Assembly: GCA_026874595.1 (NCBI GenBank)
Contig: CM049313.1
Location: forward strand, 39,150,659 to 39,214,658
DNA length: 64,000 nt
Reading direction: 5' to 3'
Source of the DNA: Sipunculus nudus
Taxonomy: Eukaryota; Annelida; Sipuncula; Golfingiida; Sipunculidae
Both the position numbers and the translations under genes were made by a program. The notes below the pieces were generated by a model that saw nothing but the letters and a program-made list of their open reading frames with translations, was not told the DNA's origin and made no database searches. Below are positions 49,952 to 63,373 of this stretch, in pieces; within the stretch, counting starts at the first letter, position 1, and each line of letters opens with the position of its first letter.

Positions 49952-50995
49952 CTGGCACACCAATTTAGTGTCACCATCAGCTAAAATAAAAATGAATAGT
50001 TTGTTTTGTAAAATAAATTGCATGCTCATGTTGCTATACACCAGATTATTTACATTTACACGTTTACTTATTAGCATACACTCAAACATCTTGTCATTTA
50101 ATTTTTTTTAACTCAGTTATCAAATGAAAACTTGATTTAATGATTTGAAAGTTCAGGTGGTGAACTGGTAGTGCAATTCAGCAATAGATATCTTACAAGT
50201 GTATGTAAGAGGGAAACAACACAGACATTGTATTGTTAATCTATATTTATTTGTAACTAAAGGCATATCTTGCCATGCTGTCTTTTCGTTTATTCTGTTA
50301 TTTGAGTATAATCTGTTTGTAAATGAAATGAGTACAGATAAGTTGTATTTTATTGCATGTAACTGGGTGTGCACCTATACTGGCATACAAACGTACCATA
50401 AAAAGCAGCCTGCCAAGAACCCTTGAATACAACTGTTGACCGCAAGATCCAGATTTATGGGTTTGTGGGTGTCTAGACAAACCACGACAGATACATCTTG
50501 TAGCAATAGGCTTTATTGTTTTGTAAAATGTTTGATTTTTTGTGTGTTTATAAGGCAGCAGTAGGCTTTATCGTTTCACAAAATGTTTGTTCATCAGTGT
50601 GTTCATAGCAGTTCACATTGTGATACAGAAAAATTAGACTTTCCCAGGGATAAGAGAGTAAATACTGGTAATAAAGTAGTACTTAAGAACATAGATGATC
50701 TCTGAAGTACTATCATAGGTTTGCTGCCTATGACCTCACATATTGTTTAAAGGTAAGGACCTGTTGATACATATTAATTATGTTGTAAAGTATTATAATT
50801 ATATGAAGAATAAGTCAATTAAAATAAATCAAGATGCATTATCTGTAGGAAGATTTCCTAATAAACAGAACAGTAGCATTCAAATAGGGCCATGCATTTT
50901 TTATGTACTTTTAATACATATTTAGTTTATTATGTTAATTAATTATAGTAAGTTAAAACTTGAACATAAAAAATGTAAAATTGAATAAATAATAG

Positions 50996-51388
50996 TAGAG
51001 GTGTGACAATTCATCAAATGATTGATGCATTTAATTGCAATCCCTCGATTAAATTGTTATCAATTAATAACCTTTGAATCCCTCGAAGAGCTGCCAACTT
51101 TGACGGAGCACACTGAAATGTCAAGAAGATTGTTTAAATGCTCAAGATCCAGTTTCAGTGCTCAAATGGTAAACCACTATACTCGTACAGAAACATGAAA
51201 TTCAGCGATGATTAGAGAGCAAGCTGCACTGTTCCTTTACATGCTAAAATTCACTCACATCCACTGTGGTAAAATACTTGTTATTATTTAAAGAAAATCT
51301 GAAATTTACTACTGAAGTAATAATTGAATTGATGATTGAATGGAAGGTAAAGAATTTTTAAATTGAATCAATTCAAAGACCCCTCTCA
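50996..51388. mobile_element. possible hAT-like remnant
   Basis: AGAGGTGTGACAATTCATC at the left resembles the reverse complement of the right end (AGAGGGGTCTTTGAATTG), and both ends carry AATT/TGATT-rich sub-terminal sequence. No ORF and no target duplication were found. Confidence 0.25.
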
Positions 51389-51769
51389 ATTCACAGGACT
51401 TAACAATAGTATATTTAAAAGTAAATAATTAGGTTAACTGTACGTAAAAAAAGTCTTTGATATCTCCTGATGCGCGGACAAACTAGAGATTTCAGCCCAT
51501 TATTGAAGATGGTTAGTCTGGTGTAGAGAAATGGTTGTTTTATCATTCTTGGATAAAGAATGTAAAAAAGAGCTTGGAAGAATGAAAGGTCATTTGGTGT
51601 ACATCTAACTAGTATCCTCTGTTGTAAATGGCCCTAAAGACAACAGGACATTTCTGATCTAAATCTGATAACGTTGTCCCTTGTAACAAAGTGGAAAATT
51701 GCTTAACAACAACCCTACTACATGTTCCTGTTAATGGCTTAAATGGGAAAAATGTGTATAAAATAATAC

Positions 51770-51863
51770 TCTCTGAGGTGTAGTGGGATTCATGCCCAGG
51801 TAGGTCTGTCGTGTCAGGTAGAGTGGATATTTATAGACCTCCAGAGTGACAGCAAAGACTGGA
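51770..51863 (-). CDS. candidate exon F of the minus-strand gene
   Basis: A 94-bp minus-strand block: acceptor TTATCTTCCTCAAG, one leading base, 31 codons beginning PVFAVTLEVYKYPLYLTRQT, then donor AGA/GTATTA. Codons are relatively rich in C/G third positions for this AT-rich region. The single leading base fits the two bases left over at the end of the exon at 54960-55032. Alternating hydrophobic and polar residues suggest beta structure. Family unknown. It could be a chance opening. Confidence 0.4.
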
Positions 51864-52779
51864 CTTGAGGAAGATAAGCCAGATAGAAGCATTATAAGTA
51901 GTCCTTGATAAATCCTGGCATTCCTTTTACAGCTCAAGGGGGACCACCATTAAAAATCTAATGGATCTAAGGGTGACTTGTGGCAGTATCAGGGGAGATT
52001 ATGACAAGATAAGGCATTTCTTGGTACTCAGCTGTGGTGGTATGTCTCGTTAGGCCATGTAGTGATCATGTTGTACCTTCATAGCAAGTTATTGCCACTC
52101 TGTGTGTTATTCATACAGGGATTTATGATGGGGAAAGAACAGGGTGTTAAGACATTTGTAAACAGTCTAAGCACTCCTGCAAGCATGGAAATGTTTTTGA
52201 TGTTTCAGCTGGGTAAAAAAAAAAGAATTGTGTGTGAGGATAAAACACAAATGCCAGCTGATTTTATCGTCTGCGCATATATTTATCATCCTTGCCTGTA
52301 TAATGGTGCATTATTTACATGTCAAACATTAGAGTCTATGGCTCATGTAGAAGTGGTGTCACTATTGTCCATATTAAGCTGGTAATGTGGTGATGTTAAC
52401 ATGTTAAATGTCATAATTCAAGTCTGTGTGGTCCTGTCTGTCCCATTTCTTCCATGATACTTTTTGTAATTTGTGAGAACACCAGCACTGAGGAAAAACA
52501 GTGTTGGCTAAAACTTGGTTTAAATGTTAACATGTATGGTGATTAATTCGTACATGCTGAAATAAGGGTAATGTTTACTGGAGACAAAGCTTTGATTCCA
52601 ATGGCACCAGTTTAGGAAAACATTTTTGTTTAGAAGAAATATCACCAAGTCAATCTAAAATGAGGAAGTTAATTTTGAATCTACTTTATTATAACAAAGC
52701 ATGGTTAGCAGTGATATATGTAGGCCTAATTTTACAAAGAAAATGTTGTGTTTAAGTATCACCATGTTCAAGAAAAAAT

Positions 52780-54700
52780 AATCATATAGTGCTCTTGAAG
52801 AGTAGAGCCCTGATCATTTGGTGCCCTTGTGTAGTAGAGCCCTGATTATATTGTGCCCTTATGGAGTAGTGTCTGGATCATTCCATACCCCTGTACATTA
52901 GAGCGGTGATCATATAGTGCCCTTGCAGACAAGAGCCTTCTGGAGTAGAGCCCTGATTATATTATAGCCCTTATGGAAATTTGTATGGGTTTATCAGATG
53001 AAACCAGAGCCCTGGTGAGGGTTTCTTGTGTGGAGTAGCACCTTGACTGGATAGTACCCTTGTAGAGCCAAGCTCTGATCAGGTGTTACTCAAGATAAGT
53101 AAAGTACTGGTCAGATGGTGCCCTTTTTGAACCAGGCTTTGACCAGTTATTACTCAAAATGATTAGAGTGCTGGTCAGATGGTGCTCAAATAGAGCCAGG
53201 CTCTTACCAGGTGTTACACAAGATAAGTAGTGTGCTGGTCAGATGGTGCTCGAGTGGAGCCAGGCTATGATCAGAAATTACTCAAGATGAGTAGTGTGCT
53301 TGTCAGATGGTGCACTTGGTGAGTAAAACAGCTCTTTGGATGCACTTCTAATCAGATTTTATATTTGAACAGTAGATGTTTCATTGCAACATTGAAGAAA
53401 AGAGTTTCAATCAGATGGTGCCCTAGTTGAGCCAGGCTCTGACCAGGTGTTATTCAGGATGAGTAGCCTGCTGGTCAGATGGTGCCCTTGTAGATCCAGG
53501 CTCTGACCAGCTGTTATTCAAGATGAGTAGAGTGCTCGTCAGATGGTGCCCTAGTTGAGTCAGGCTCTGACCAGGTGTTATTCAAGATGAGTAGAGTGCT
53601 TGTCAGATGGTGCCCTAGTTGAGCCAGGCTCTGACCAGGTGTTATTCAAGATGAGTAGAGTGCTTGTCAGATGGTGCTCCAGTTGAGCCAGGCTCTGACC
53701 AGGTATTATTCAAGATGTGTAGAGTGCTGGTCAGATGGTGCTTTTGTAAAGCCTGGCTCTGACCAGGTGTTATTCAAGATGAGTATTTGAGTGTATGGTC
53801 AGATGGTGCTCTTGTAGAGCCAGGCTCTGATCAGGGGTTACTCAAGATGAGTAGCTTGCTCCTCAGATGGTGCATTTGGTGAGTAGAACAGCTCTTTGGA
53901 TCCAGCTCTAATCAGATGATATCTGTGAACAGTAGATGTTTCATTGCAACATTGAAGAAAAGAGTTTCAATCAGATGGTGCCCTAGTTGAGCCAGGCTCT
54001 GACCAGGTGTAATTCAAGATGAGTAGAGTGCTGGTCAGATGGTGCTCTTGTAGAGCCAGGCTCTGACCAGGTGTTACTCATGAGGAGTAAAGTGATCGTC
54101 AGATGGTGCCCTAGTTGAGCCAGGCTCTGACCAAGTGTTATTCAAGATGAGTAGAGTGCTTGTCAGATGGTGCCCTTGTGGAGCCTGGCTCTGACCAGGT
54201 ATTACTCAAGATGAATAGAGTGCTGGTAAGATTGTGTCCTTGCAGAGCCAGGCTCTGACCAGGTGTTATTCAAGATGAGTAGAGTGCTGGTCAGATGGTG
54301 CTCTTGTGGAGCCAGGCTCTCACTAGGTGTTACACTTCATAACAACCATACACAGTTTAGATCAGATAGTACCTTTTAGAACAGAGCCCTGATCATATTA
54401 AGTTATTGTAGAGTAAGGCAATAGATACAATCCTTGCAGAGTAAAGCCCTGATTAGGTGGGCCTGTTGAGCAGAGCCCTGATTATATTGAAGCTTTGTGG
54501 GTTAAACTCCTGTTCAAGGCTCCCCATGATGAGTAGTACACTGATCAGATGGCACCATTCGTTCCTTATCAGAAGGTATCTATGAAGAAAAGAGCCTTGA
54601 ATAGACAGTAGTCCAACAGAACAGGATCCACATCAGATGGCATGCACCCATGTGGAATATTAATAGAGCACAGATCAGATGGTCCCACTCTGGAGCCCCA
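52780..54700 (+). repeat. minisatellite with 64-bp unit
   Basis: Roughly two dozen diverged units of about 64 bp, each containing TCAGATGGTGCCC, GAGCCAGGCTCTGACCAGG and TATTCAAGATGAGTAGAGTG. The motif GAGCC-A-GGCTC is itself palindromic. Units are most regular between 53.45 and 54.30 kb and more degenerate towards both ends. A longer non-unit segment, starting with a GAGTA-AACAGCTCTTTGGAT motif, occurs at 53321 and again at 53881, 560 bp apart, so there was also a higher-order duplication. It lies between candidate exons E and F, so probably within an intron. Confidence 0.92.
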
Positions 54701-54959
54701 AGCCAGGAAGGTACGCTTGTTTTGCCCTGTTCCAGGAGGTGTCCTGTTCTGGTGGTACCGGTATCCTATTTGAGTGACAGGCATTAGAAATATTCTATAA
54801 ACCTATATTAAATGGTATACATATATGTTAAATACTCAATTGCAAGTTAAATTGTTTTTTAATCTTTAGAAGACCCTGTGATAGACAGTGATTTTGTGAA
54901 GGAGGGTTTTAGTTCAAATTTACTGCAACAGTTAAGATGCTAACTACCTTGTATTTTAC

Positions 54960-55032
54960 TTGTGTTCTTTGATATCCCACAATGCAATGTTATCCTGCTC
55001 AGCTAGATAGACAAAGGTTACATGTTCTTCAT
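54960..55032 (-). CDS. candidate exon E of the minus-strand gene
   Basis: A 73-bp minus-strand block with an excellent acceptor (TTTTTTTATTATTTGCTTGCAG) and a GTAAAA donor. Two leading bases, 23 codons beginning EEHVTFVYLAEQDNIALWDI, then two trailing bases. The LWDI ending in that context resembles a beta-propeller (WD-type) blade, but one blade is not enough to name a family. Composition changes sharply from the AT-rich flanks. The leading AT joins the last A of exon D to give an AAT codon. This is the best-supported exon of the chain. Confidence 0.5.
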
Positions 55033-55950
55033 CTGCAAGCAAATAATAAAAAAATATATGTTTAGTCTTTGTGGGTACTAAAATTAAACAATGTGTCAGT
55101 TTCTCAAATTGTAAACCAGATATGTCTATTTGGTAAAATATTTGCCACCTTTTCCCAGCAGCAGTTGTTAAAATAGTCAAGTCTCATTCAAGGATATGCT
55201 CCAACTGACCTGCCTCAGACCAGCCATTATCATTGTCATTATCTTTGTAACCTTATCAGCATTTCTGGCTTTATTTATGGCCATCATATAATAAAAAAAT
55301 GAAAGAATTAAGCACTTGAGGGCCATTACCATGCTCTGTTTGCTCAAGGTGTTGCCACTAATGGTTTATTAGACTCTAAAAACCTGCAGTATAATCTTAC
55401 TGCTACGGGTATGTCCTTTTTTGTCTTGAGCTAGGTTACTCAGATCTGGCATTTCAGTGCTCACACTGTTTACCTCTTGTGGCTGTACTAGTATAAATGG
55501 ATGTTACATTGTCCTGTTTCTTCCCTGTAAAGTTCAAGATCTAATTAAGTATGTTAAAACATAGTGTTTCAGTGTCAGTCATGGCCTGACTATACACAAT
55601 GCCTAATAGTTACAGCTGAAGAAACTTGGGGGAACACCTGCAGCTCTTGGCAAATTGGTCAATTTACTGTTATTTGGTTTGCTATTTCCTGAAGTCTCTT
55701 TAATAATAAATCATGCTCATATCTTTATTTGTACAATCAGAATTTAATCCTGATTCTGTATACTGAGGTATATTTATATTAATTTGCAAGGTTAACTTTT
55801 CGTGATTTTTAACTTTCATTGTTTCACAAGGGTTCCATTTTCGCCATTTCACCCTCCAGATACCAGTACAGAGCATATTAAAACACAAATTGTTTCATCA
55901 ATCAGACAAAGTTAAGGACATTCATTATTATTAGATATTGTTAAACATTT

Positions 55951-56395
55951 CATGGTTCAACATTAATGGTTCACCACTTGCCGGGGGCAAGTAAAAATTT
56001 CAGAAAAAGGTCATGGGGAACCAAAAGTGGGTTCTTACTTGCCCAACTGGGCAAGTGGATACAACATAAACCTTTACACAAAGGCCTGAATCATAACCAA
56101 TCTTAAGTTTGCCACTTTCTTTTTCAGGAGAAGTGAAGTCATATTACAATACCTCTAGCTTAAATGACCTGCATGTTTTAACCTGTGAAAATGACAAAAA
56201 TGAAATATTATTAACAAACAAACATTTGAGTATGTTTATTGTTGCAAAATAATCAGGTGGATTACATTTTTTGTGGTTGTGGCCACGATTACTGATTTTT
56301 GTGGGACAAGTAAAAATTCATGTAGGGAAAGTAAAAGCTATAGTTGTCACTTGCCCTACTTGGCAAATACTTTCAAAAGTTAATGTCGAGCCCTG
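55951..56395. mobile_element. short inverted-end element with CACTTGCCC motifs
   Basis: The left end GGTTCAACATTAATGG is mirrored by TTAATGTCGAGCCCTG at the right. Sub-terminal ACTTGCC/GGGCAAGT motifs occur near both ends and in the middle. About 445 bp, no ORF. Likely an old MITE-type remnant; superfamily not certain. Confidence 0.5.
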
Positions 56396-58791
56396 CATTT
56401 GATATAAACAAAATCTGTTTTTGATTTACAAATAATATAAAATGTATGTTAAAATTGATTATATCCCCTTTTGCCTGTAAACTTTCCATGCTTTATTCAT
56501 GGATAACATATTATACATGAGATGCAAATGAGGGTATAATACAAATGACTATTTGGCTGTGTTGATGGAGAATTATTCACGAAAGCTGATGTTTGCAATA
56601 ATATTCCTTTCACCAAAATCTTGTTTTTGAAACCCTTGTGAATATAAAGTCAACCACAGTATTAAGAGAAGTAGAAAAGCTGGTTATGTACATGTGACGT
56701 TATTCCATCTCTTCCCTAAAGGTTGGCAAACTAGCTGAAAGTATCCATTTGCACTTGTCTTAGCCTGAAGTTAACTGACATCTAACATCAAAATATGAAA
56801 TAAAAAGATAATTCTTTCAAATCAACCTTGCAGACAGTGAACACACTATTGTAAGGGCCATTGTATTCCTGTATGTGTCAATGATGTACAAGAGAGTTTC
56901 TACATAAAATGTGCACTTTGAATTGTCATTTAACACTCAGAAAGGACTTTCTTGGGTTTATATACAGCCATATACTTTTAATAATAAAAGGCATTAGAAT
57001 ACATCACAAGTTGATACCCTAGCGAGGACATCTCAATTGGGACTGAAATAAAATGTAATTGCTGGAAAGAAGGAGGGGTTATTAACATAAGAACATCTTA
57101 TGCAAAGAAAGAAAGCCAATTTCAGGAGGATCCTCTTGAAGTTTTATCAGGCATGTAATCTCCAATCATAATGAGTACTTCCATGCCATCATACAATACT
57201 GATCCTCAGGTAGTGTTCACATTCTAAAGAAAGCAGTGCAATAGCTTTATGAACATACAGTGTATCTTAATGTACAACATTGTACTCTCAAGATTGATGG
57301 ATGGCACTGTACCCCCTGGCTAAAAATAATGGGATATTTTATGATGTGTACTCATATAAACAGAGACGTTAAAAGTTGCTGAGGGCTTTGGCCTTTCATC
57401 GATAAGCAATTAAACCATTATGACAGGTAGGTGATGTCTGTGTCAAGAATGTACTTTTCTTATAATGGGAGGAGAAAAAGTGAACCTCGCAGTGTTTTTA
57501 AAAATCTGGCATAATTTATACTAACATATGGGTTTGGATAGGTTGGATTATTAAAATGAAAACTTAAGGACAAAATATTTAATCCCACAATATCAGTTAC
57601 CAGGTTTCTGTGATTATCTGTACAGGTATTGATTTTGAGTTTTGAAAACTCATGCACACTCTGAATCTTAATTTGTTTAATAACACTAATTTGAGAACTA
57701 TGGCAAACAATGTCCTTGGAATATTCTATTGGTGCTGGTTGCTAGGTTACATCACAATTTCATCAATCCTGGTGAACATTTCATTTATACTAGAGTAAAC
57801 TTTCCATTTTATTGAAATCCTGTATCAACACTTGGAAATTGAATTTTGACAATTTAATTTTGACCCGATATCCATACCACAATTGGTACTATTAAGATAC
57901 CAGAGCATTGCACCAACAGCCTTCTATATTCTGAAAATCTGATTTGGACATTTTCCGGTTCTAAGACTCCCAAACCCCCTCCCCTCCATTTTGATCATCT
58001 TATTCTGTTCCTATTCCAGAACATCATTTAACATGCCTTTTACATACAATACATGTTAGTGCCAAAACCGTACTTTAACTCCAATGACCCCTTCGCCAAT
58101 GTCTCAGACCTTTAAATAAGAGATTAAACCTGATGTTGTTATATAATGGTAACTCCCTCAGGCTGTTGTCAACTGGGTTTTGCCTGACCTTACATTCACA
58201 TTGAGATGACAGGTGGGTTGGCCTGGGGGGCAGGGATGTGACAGGGACAGGGTGGTCTGATGGTGATGATTTCACCATGTCTCCAGCACAGTCTTACTGA
58301 TGGCAGATACATGTCTGACTGAGCCCTCTACAGTGATGACTGAATGATATGTTTCTGTGTATCTGGAGGTTCACTTATGATTTATGTTCACCTGCACATA
58401 CCTTTGTAGGTATTAACAAATGTTGATCTGTTAATAGATATAAATTTTATTTGTAACTGTATTATTAGCCAGAAAAATCACATTATCAATTTTATATCTA
58501 ATCTAGACTGAAAAGGAAAACAACAGCACTTACAAAGTATAAAAAAACAGCATTGTCAGGTTCTTGTAGAACGAATAAAACTTTAAATGTGGATACACAG
58601 AGGCTTAGAGAACTTGAGTGTGCAACTGTAGTGCTGACACAGAGGTGATGTGATTCTGGAGACCTTTAAATTAGCTTAATTCTGTTTTGAATTTTTAAAT
58701 TATATCTATATGATATTAAGCATCAGTTTTGAATTGATTTCATAGATAAGACTAATTAATCAACAATATAACAATTGAGATTGTCACTTAC
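56396..58791. other. probable intron, nothing else seen
   Basis: CpG-poor AT-rich sequence with no exon candidate that passed a splice-plus-phase check. It lies between candidate exons D and E. Confidence 0.4.
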
Positions 58792-58883
58792 TTTTATTAA
58801 AAGTGAATGTTGATTCAGCTGATGATAGAGTCATCATAGGAGACAGGTAGGTCTTCAGACCAATGAATAATTGAGCTGTTACA
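58792..58883 (-). CDS. candidate exon D of the minus-strand gene
   Basis: A 92-bp minus-strand block: one leading base, 30 codons including GLKTYLSPMMTLSSAESTF, one trailing base, and a consensus donor GTAAGTGAC. The acceptor is ambiguous (CTCAAAG, or an AACAG 8 bp later). The first keeps phase with exon C. Composition is neutral; the donor and the open frame are the main support. Confidence 0.38.
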
Positions 58884-60540
58884 CTTTGAGATGATACAAG
58901 TGAGATATATAGCCAGGTGTAGATGTAGCTAGTTAGCATGTGTGCTTGTGTTCACTCAAATGGGTGTATTATTTAAAAGGTTTTCTTACATACAGACCAG
59001 ACAGCTTGCTGTAAGATATGGGTGGTTCTTTTCAGGTAGGGGGGCTCCCCCAGCAGGATACATGTACTGTAGAAGAGATTTATGTTCACACCTGTGCATA
59101 CCTTTATGTACTATGAGATACACTATTACGCTTGAGGTAATAGGGAAGCAGCATGTACACAAACAACCATATAACTGTGTACAAGCCATACTAATATTTG
59201 TATGCTTCAGTGATCCCTTTTCAGGTATTTGCACAAGAATAAATAAGGTCAGTGGCAATTTGGCTTATGTTGATAAATTGTACATCACAAATAAAGGAAC
59301 CACTGGCTTTGGGTATGCAATGTTAAGTGTTACAATTTGTAAGAATCAGTTTGTCTTGACTTGCATTTAATATTTTGAGGAGTTTGCTCTAACAGAAATT
59401 TGCACAATTTGATGTAAATATTAATTTATGTAGTGCCATATAGAAAATGATTGTAAAATTTTATAAACATCCCATGGTGAATAGTGTTTTTGGCTGTAAT
59501 GATAATATTTTAGGGAAGTCCGTGTACACATTTTCAATAGTTAAACAACACAGAGTTGCACATATTATAATTAAACATCACATTAATATAAATTAAGCAG
59601 AGTGGCACATATTGGTTAAACATCACATTAATAAGGGAGGGGTCAACTGGTGGGTGATGCTTTGAATGATTTACACTAAATACATGTTTCTTAAGTGCTT
59701 GAAGCCTGTTCTTAAATGTGTCCAATATGATACAGCTGGTAATTTCTTCTGGTAGGTTGTGTCACTGTTTAATTGTCCTTGGATAGAATGAGTTTTTGTA
59801 TGTTCTGTTTTTACTGGTAGGATTTTGAATTTATTTTGGCTTGGCATGTTCAGCTGTCAGCGTTGGTTATTATGCCTTTGATGGGAATGGCCACCAGGTC
59901 GTGTAGTCTTTGAAATAACAGTAGAAGTCTGAGGTCTTGGTGTCTAGACTCCAGTGAGTTCCATTTGAGATCCAGCAGTATTTATGTATAACACTGCTGT
60001 ATAACCTGCTACCTCCCTGAGACACCCCTCTAAAAGGACTGGAAAAGATCTAGAGAAAATACATTAGCTTGGGAGGCTGCATATGGTATTATCCTGATGG
60101 AATAAAATTATTTATGATTAAACTGAAAATACTTGGAGAAATGTTAAAAAATTAACACAAAAATTAAACTTTGAAAGCTCTGAGAGATCTCATGTCAAGG
60201 CCATTTTACTCGCATATATCTGATTACAAAAACAGAGATTATTATATAAACTTCCATTGCAATGAAGAAATTATGGAGACACTGTGTGGTCTAACAAAAG
60301 AACACAAATTTCATTGAATCTGCATTCTGATCTGACCCAAAAGAATTATCATCCTATTCCAAATTTAATAAATTCTCCCTTGCCTTTCGGCCTAACCTTC
60401 CACAGTATTTCAGTAATAATGTTTTGATATTTCGTGAATTGACAGACAAACAGCCAGTAAAAATGTGGTAAAAACATAACCTATACCAGCTTCAGTCACC
60501 AGCCATTAAAATTACCAATCACCAGATACCAAATAAGGCA

Positions 60541-60645
60541 TACAGTGGAACCTGTCTGAATGACTAACTCTTGGAAAAGACCACCAGTGAATTAAGACCA
60601 TTTTTTGGCAGTCACACAGGTGGTCTTTATTACACAGGTGTCATT
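60541..60645 (+). repeat. dispersed repeat fragment related to 45.40 kb
   Basis: It shares ACAGTGGAACCTGTCTGAAT and ACAGGTGGTCTT with 45404-45480. No ORF. Confidence 0.4.
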
Positions 60646-60742
60646 GTATATCTTTTTAAGGACTGCATTTTTTTTTACCTGAAACTGCTAGGTTAGATAG
60701 TTGGAATTTTTAACCAGATGTAAAGATTTTTCTCAGATTTAC

Positions 60743-60886
60743 AGTTGAAACATGGAGCGCCTGGTGATACCAGTGTCTGTATGATTGGCATTTTGGAGTG
60801 TGAGAGGACCCTTGTTCCAAACAAATGTTGATGCAAAATACAGTGATCTGTATAATGAGAAGTCCACCTTAATACTGACAGTAATT
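60743..60886 (-). CDS. candidate exon C of the minus-strand gene
   Basis: A 144-bp minus-strand block: acceptor after a fair pyrimidine tract (ACTACATACATCAG), one leading base, 47 codons starting ITVSIKVDFSLYRSLYFAST, two trailing bases and a GTAAAT donor. It contains an N-glycosylation sequon (NHT), so it may be extracellular. Phase matches exon B upstream and exon D downstream. A second frame is also open across part of it, which lowers confidence. Confidence 0.38.
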
Positions 60887-61434
60887 CTGATGTATGTAGT
60901 AAAAGTGAGTATTTGTCCAGAGTTGTCACAAAGTTGGGTCTGTTAGATGTGATCTTTTGACCTGGAAAAGTCATCATTCAGCACTTTGCCTGAGAAAGGA
61001 TTCATGGGGATTCAGATATTTATATTAATTGTGAATGATAATTTCATGAATTTTATCACTAAAGTTTCTGCAGTGTTTTCCCTTTATATTATTATGAAAT
61101 TTAAGCTGTTCATTCAGATAGGGCAACTTTAAATGTCATGTGATATTAAAACATACAGGAAGGGCACCTTATGTAAAAAGTTATTACATGATAACAGCAG
61201 TGTAAACATATTTGTCTGCAGAAATTATGTGATCCATTTGCATAAAATCTGTATGGTTAACCACAAATGTTTGACAGAGTGTAATCAAACAACGATTTTG
61301 CTTGGTAAATCCCTGGCAGTATTACTTAAACATGCCTCGGGGGCAAATTTAACTAATGCTAAATGCTCATAATGAGAATTGGCTGAATAGCTCGTAACAA
61401 GTGTGACAGTATAATGTGGGGCTGTTACATGTAC

Positions 61435-61488
61435 CTCACAAGGATGACTGATTCGTTAGCAGATTCACCTGATGTTTGCCACACGTGG
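61435..61488 (-). CDS. candidate exon B of the minus-strand gene
   Basis: A 54-bp minus-strand block: one leading base, 17 codons reading HVWQTSGESANESVILV, two trailing bases AG, donor GTACAT. The polypyrimidine tract (TTTTTGTCTTCTCTGCCTGG) lies about 20 bases before the AG. An N-glycosylation sequon (NES) is present. Very short, so support is mostly phase agreement with exons A and C. Confidence 0.3.
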
Positions 61489-63296
61489 CTCACGTTATAA
61501 TGAAATACCAGGCAGAGAAGACAAAAACACAGACCTCTATACATCAACGTGCGTTATAAAAACGGATCTGTGGTGTTGTAACATTTGAGCTGTCACAGAT
61601 ACTTTATGCTAGTTTTTTTATGCCCATTCATCCTCTTGATTCATTCATTGGGTTGTCACATTCAAAAAACGCTCCTGCAAAATATAGTACTGTATATCCA
61701 GGTCACACACACTGAGGTTCAACTAAGGTGGCCTTGTGCCACAGAAATGCATAGAATGCCCGTCTTCAAATGATATAGTCCTTTCCACCACCCCTGTTTA
61801 CCTGTGTTTATATTTTTAAAGTAAAATATAACAAAACATTTTGTTCTCATGCAAGGTAGAACTGATTAAATGTGTATACTCCATTCCATTACCGTCTACT
61901 CAGTTATTTGCAATATTTTTTTAAGATGCAATAACACTTACCTGAATTTACCTTGGAGGGAAATCGGACAAATGTGGTGATTATCTGACAGTGAAATAAC
62001 ATTTATATGGATTACATATGATTTATTCAAAATGAAATATGGCTGACCAAGTATACAGTGTGGCAACATATCATTGATAGCCTTAAAGCTGAAGAACTTG
62101 GAATACATACATTTGATGATTCATAGAGCTGAGGTCACCATGGTAATTGTACTAACACTTTTGTTATGTTTTACATGTATACGTCCCTCCTACATTAAAC
62201 GGATAAACAGAAGATGGCAACATGTAATGAAGCCATCATTTTTACATCTCTTTCCAGACCGGTCAACATCATCCCGGTGTTGCAGAGTAAATATATTTAT
62301 TTCATATTTATTCAAAATATCATAAATCACCATGTTACCATCTATGTTTATAGCTAGCTGCTTTGTAATGGCTAACAAAATAAATTTTGAAGAAATATTG
62401 TAAACAAATTAGATGGACAGGGGTGTTGTGCATTGGAACAGAGTATCATTAACTTAGATCCAAATAATACCTCAAAATCAATTAATTTCTTGCAATTGGA
62501 TGATATTCAAACATTATAGGACACAAAATCTTTTACATATACTCTTGTCCCAAGTCTTGGACACAACATAGCCACCAAGAAGGAATTATATATGTACAGA
62601 CTTAGTGATTTGACATCACAAGCATGTTTGAATGGAACAGTGTACAAATGGTGGTGCTACTTTTGATTGTATGATAACCAAAGGGTACTGATATTCATGT
62701 AACTGTTTCACATCTATCTGATATAGATGCAGATGACATTTGGGACAGGTACATACAAAGGGGTGAACATTTCCAGTATAGATATCTCCTTATACTTATT
62801 ATACTTTTGCATATTATCTTCTGAGTTGTCAACATGTTACAATTCATGTAACAATTCACACCCCCCTCCCCCCACCCATTACACAGTGGTATTCAAGCTT
62901 ACATGCATGCTCAGGTGTGACACCCAAGGTAACAGCTGATATGTTAGATGAAAAGTATCTGTTTGTCTGAGATGTCCTGGTCCTGACAGCTTTTCAGCTT
63001 ATATGTCAGACAGTGTATTATATTGTAATAACCTGGGTCAAGAATATATTAGGCATGTCATTACATATCCTTTATCACTTGCAAGATGTTTTGAATTAAT
63101 GATACTGGTTCTTTGTTCAGTTTGGGATCACAACAAATTGATGTGCATGATATCAATGCAAATACAGGATTCTATTTTTCCTGCTTATCTAGTATGTACA
63201 TATTAGGTACACATAAGTATGAATCGGATTGAATCCTAGAACATGGGATCAGTTTTGAGATTTATTTATCTTCTCATCTGCATGACACATCAGTAC

Positions 63297-63373
63297 TGAG
63301 TAGTGGTCTTAGCACTGTGCTCATTCTCCAGTGTTTGTATTTCAGTAATGATCAAAAACTGGGAAAGGACAGC
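63297..63373 (-). CDS. candidate exon A of the minus-strand gene
   Basis: A 77-bp minus-strand block with a strong acceptor (GCTTTTTGCCCTCAG), phase 0 start, 25 codons beginning AVLSQFLIITEIQTLENEHS, two trailing bases and a weak donor (GTACTG). If that donor is wrong the frame ends at a TGA a few bases on, so it could instead be a terminal exon. Family unknown. Confidence 0.35.

Larger units (their letters stand above)
44501..51769. other. probable intronic DNA, CpG-poor
   Basis: CpG becomes clearly rarer from about 44.5 kb. The stretch carries the GGATCC element, SINE body, fold-back and hAT-like remnants listed separately. Two weak minus-strand exon candidates (48036-48082, with good GTAAGA donor, and about 50.60-50.70 kb) were seen but not called. 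Confidence 0.45.

Noticed and set aside
50600-50702. minus-strand block starting RSSMFLSTTLL after a CTTCAG
   Set aside because: Acceptor tract weak and product low-complexity hydrophobic; could be a chance opening.
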